Below, one piece after another: positions 6,401 to 6,793 of a stretch of 6,793 nt of DNA. The stretch is taken from contig SKLD01000375.1 of assembly GCA_007123395.1 (NCBI GenBank), positions 1 through 6,793 on the forward strand, read 5' to 3'. The translations under genes and the position numbers were made by a program. The notes beneath the pieces were generated by a model. It saw only the letters and a program-made list of their open reading frames with translations, was not told the DNA's origin and did no database searches. The stretch's first letter is position 1; the number at the start of each line of letters is the position of its first letter. This DNA is from Opitutales bacterium. GTDB lineage: Bacteria; Verrucomicrobiota; Verrucomicrobiia; Opitutales; Oceanipulchritudinaceae.

Positions 6401-6793
6401 TGCTGTGGGCGGGATCAGCGACGCCATGGACGCTCCCTCACCGCGCGGCACCGAATGGCTGCAAGTGGAGATACGGGCGGATTCCCTCGACTATCCGGGT
6501 TGCCTTTTCGTCCAGGAAGCCTCCCTTCCCGGCGTCCTCTACAGCCTCTTTAACCGGGACGGGCGCGCCTTCCGGTTGCCCGCCAGCTTCGAGGTTCTGC
6601 CCGGAACGCGCCTCTTTATCCATGCCTTCACGGAAACGCCCTTCACCGCCTGCGCGGGCTCCGCTCTGGAAGTGATCGAAGTCGCGGGCGCGGCCGTCGC
6701 CGAGATTCAAGTCCTGCCCACCGGCGGTGGTTTGGATACCGATGGCAACCTGCTCGGCGATGAATGGGAAAAAGCCTTTTTCGGCGATATCGG
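3402..6793 (+). CDS. Giant secreted multi-domain protein: FG-GAP-like beta-propeller, chitobiase C-terminal-like and TSP3-like regions (3' truncated)
   Basis: The frame was read through by hand from the ATG: 1130 codons with no stop, cut by the window edge. Residues 1-29 are a Sec signal peptide (K12 R13, core FAVLLPCFWSLFL, cleavage LSA|QLP). Residues about 41-400 look like a seven-bladed beta-propeller; only blade 1 keeps a full FG-GAP calcium loop (DFSGNGLAD, 48-56). Residues 501-595 resemble the chitobiase/hexosaminidase C-terminal sandwich (CHB_HEX_C_1), with PRQGLYDRSIELRF and TIEYYGVNVAGETTPI at the expected ends. Residues 602-620 (DDGIPDYAKLGLGVNPF) are TSP3-like but degenerate. Residues 652-790 are beta-rich and unassigned, 795-1012 are largely helical and Ala-rich, and 1018-1105 are Ig-like with C1034/C1084. 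A calcium loop DTDGNLLGDEWE at 1112-1123 abuts the edge. No catalytic motif was seen. It probably acts outside the cell or on the surface, with gene A's product. Family function is unknown; the domain calls other than the signal peptide are pattern readings. Confidence 0.93.
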   Translation, partial: MKTSYLSPFFLKRCFAVLLPCFWSLFLSAQLPEVHVHEGPDEIVVTADFSGNGLADTVVLDRVSGAYRFGHQVSAGSFVWGEPQAAGVGGVTSASAGRVVLTARHFLAVTAPEANRIHIVDPVNPLSAPRIQYVPGRVGPLSLATGQLPGTDPREDFAVATALNDASLPSSLGFYENLGAGGLILPGAGHLVDSSFLVKDLARVAISASVDSTIGYLEVSDVEACLYVVTFDDANPITPRMVVCGLPLETRFELVRFGGSSVGTLITYVPGDAFFTRRPITQAGMDFIAGAAQNVPAPFPLGSLTAVAGGGEVRLALLSEDGMQADIHAFDGLSLGGLIQTLGAASMAEPITAVAPMGSAGGMLVLRAGEPGGRSTVADFYDWDGGSGAFVLQSSDDFSPIAPRAGAANVTLMSGEPFVDASARPVTLRNARDWTSGLPPAIPGPVEVTAEVFQSESAGLGDPQILNLGLSDPGTSFALLNQYSEPISIFSLSRAGGALVGQVSVSPRQGLYDRSIELRFNANPASLAIRYRDIGGAWQTYVDPGPEPDPSDAAYSAWFSQFAALVRFSETTIEYYGVNVAGETTPIRRAHFRFTEPPDTLSTLDDGIPDYAKLGLGVNPFRLPDGDAVAGVGNALQAILSDSGISPRWLSGSAVDVYVRPLSHDGDANPLTPSRLATDPPETLPDGTVYGGNQIFARSLGGALVGQGRDPIPGTPERNEGLGIYPPFAEPSAFIPNLSGEASGLFVVSTRPGYALAGSLPAAPAPSSVGRELVGLLPLAGIEHPVYSHTYTGGSLAAEAAAWKAGAEAFYAANPPPVVGETLDATETLAALLFERWLQARFVERGLLTGDYALTAPDASSPPAFNTDFLTLTSHRSREGARPMHLVSEGTVSPVEEALRAVSRWDNTHGAHNLAAAAASLRDFARNSPSAGAEALRTVAGDIYRISAAHGNTFPGALDPPIDVLRRFLATGGLPEPYTPAFTDLAGSPFTALAPAVYADAVGGISDAMDAPSPRGTEWLQVEIRADSLDYPGCLFVQEASLPGVLYSLFNRDGRAFRLPASFEVLPGTRLFIHAFTETPFTACAGSALEVIEVAGAAVAEIQVLPTGGGLDTDGNLLGDEWEKAFFGDI
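3522..4601 (+). other. Region of gene B encoding a predicted seven-bladed beta-propeller
   Basis: Residues 41-400 repeat a strand pattern about every 50 residues. The second strand of each putative blade reads DTVVLDR (56), HFLAVTAPE (105), DFAVATALN (156), CLYVVTFDD (225), GTLITYVPG (263), VRLALLSED (313) and GMLVLRAGE (362). Most blades then show a third strand such as AYRFG, RIHIVD, LGFYEN, IHAFDG or ADFYDWDGG. The first blade has the FG-GAP/VCBS loop D-x-S-G-N-G-x-x-D; the others have lost it. FG-GAP/VCBS propellers are known protein- or glycan-binding platforms in surface proteins. Seven blades is my count by eye and could be off by one, especially around blades 4-5, where the spacing is uneven (69 then 38). 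Confidence 0.55.
4902..5186 (+). other. Region of gene B encoding a chitobiase C-terminal-like (CHB_HEX_C_1) beta-sandwich
   Basis: Residues 501-595 follow the family order: a P-x-x-G-x-Y start (SPRQGLYDRS), a strand with an amphipathic V/I-x-L-x-F pattern (SIELRFNAN), a strand in the position of the usual IYYT (LAIRYRDIGG), a loop that in the family carries DGSDP and here reads PGPEPDPSD, then a strand and a closing TIEYYGVNVAGETTP in the place of T-x-I-x-A-x-A-x-x-x-G. These sandwiches are common accessory modules in secreted bacterial proteins and are not themselves catalytic. The match is by eye and divergent. Confidence 0.5.
5205..5336 (+). other. Region of gene B encoding a degenerate thrombospondin type 3-like segment
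   Basis: Residues 602-645 read like the DxDGDGIPDxxExxLGxNPF linker repeat of secreted PVC and Bacteroidota-type proteins: DDGIPDYAKLGLGVNPF, followed by LPDGDAVAGVGNALQAILS in the place of the usual second half (DxDGDGxxNxxExxAG). Counting the loop from residue 602, positions 1, 3 and 12 are Ser, Leu and Lys in place of Asp, Asp and Glu, so calcium binding is doubtful. It marks a boundary between the sandwich domain before it and the unassigned beta/helical region after it. Confidence 0.5.
6735..6770 (+). other. Calcium-loop (TSP3/dockerin-like) motif at the right edge of gene B
   Basis: Residues 1112-1123 (DTDGNLLGDEWE) place D1112, D1114, N1116, D1120 and E1123 at loop positions 1, 3, 5, 9 and 12, the ligand spacing of an EF-hand-type calcium loop. 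It is followed by KAFFGDIG, the W-E-x-x-x-F-G continuation common in Verrucomicrobiota secreted proteins. In such proteins the motif usually precedes a second half-repeat and often further domains, so the gene probably extends well past the window. Confidence 0.6.

Overview
The window holds one + strand transcription unit made almost entirely of two very large genes for secreted, multi-domain proteins. Gene A (59-3382, 1107 codons, complete) encodes a signal peptide followed by a chain of fibronectin type III-like beta-sandwich modules. Nineteen bases later gene B starts (3402). It runs off the right edge with no stop after 1130 codons and encodes a signal peptide, a predicted seven-bladed beta-propeller of FG-GAP/VCBS type, a chitobiase C-terminal-like sandwich, a thrombospondin type 3-like segment, a mixed beta then helical region, an Ig-like domain, and a second calcium-loop motif at the cut edge. 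A short open frame at the left edge ends in a TGA that overlaps gene A's ATG (TGATG), so the unit may begin further upstream.

The organism is most likely a bacterium of the Verrucomicrobiota or a neighbouring PVC lineage; this is inference, not proof. The supporting signs are a fairly high-GC genome, purine-rich AGGAG-type ribosome binding sites, Sec signal peptides ending in A|Q, very large lineage-typical secreted proteins built from FN3, FG-GAP, CHB_HEX_C-like and TSP3-like pieces, and the phrase DxDGNxxxDxWEKxFFG at the right edge, a form of TSP3-like/dockerin-like motif common in that phylum.

Layout: 1-59, possible tail of an upstream gene; 43-49, ribosome binding site; 59-3382, gene A; 3383-3401, a short spacer with a strong ribosome binding site and no terminator; 3402-6793, gene B (3' truncated). 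No RNA genes, mobile elements, CRISPR arrays, promoters or terminators were seen. The - strand holds only shadow frames.

How the genes may work together: both products carry Sec signals, neither shows an enzyme active site that I can recognise, and both are chains of binding or scaffold domains. Their tight spacing suggests co-translation of two exported proteins that could form a cell-surface or extracellular assembly. The function is unknown from sequence alone.
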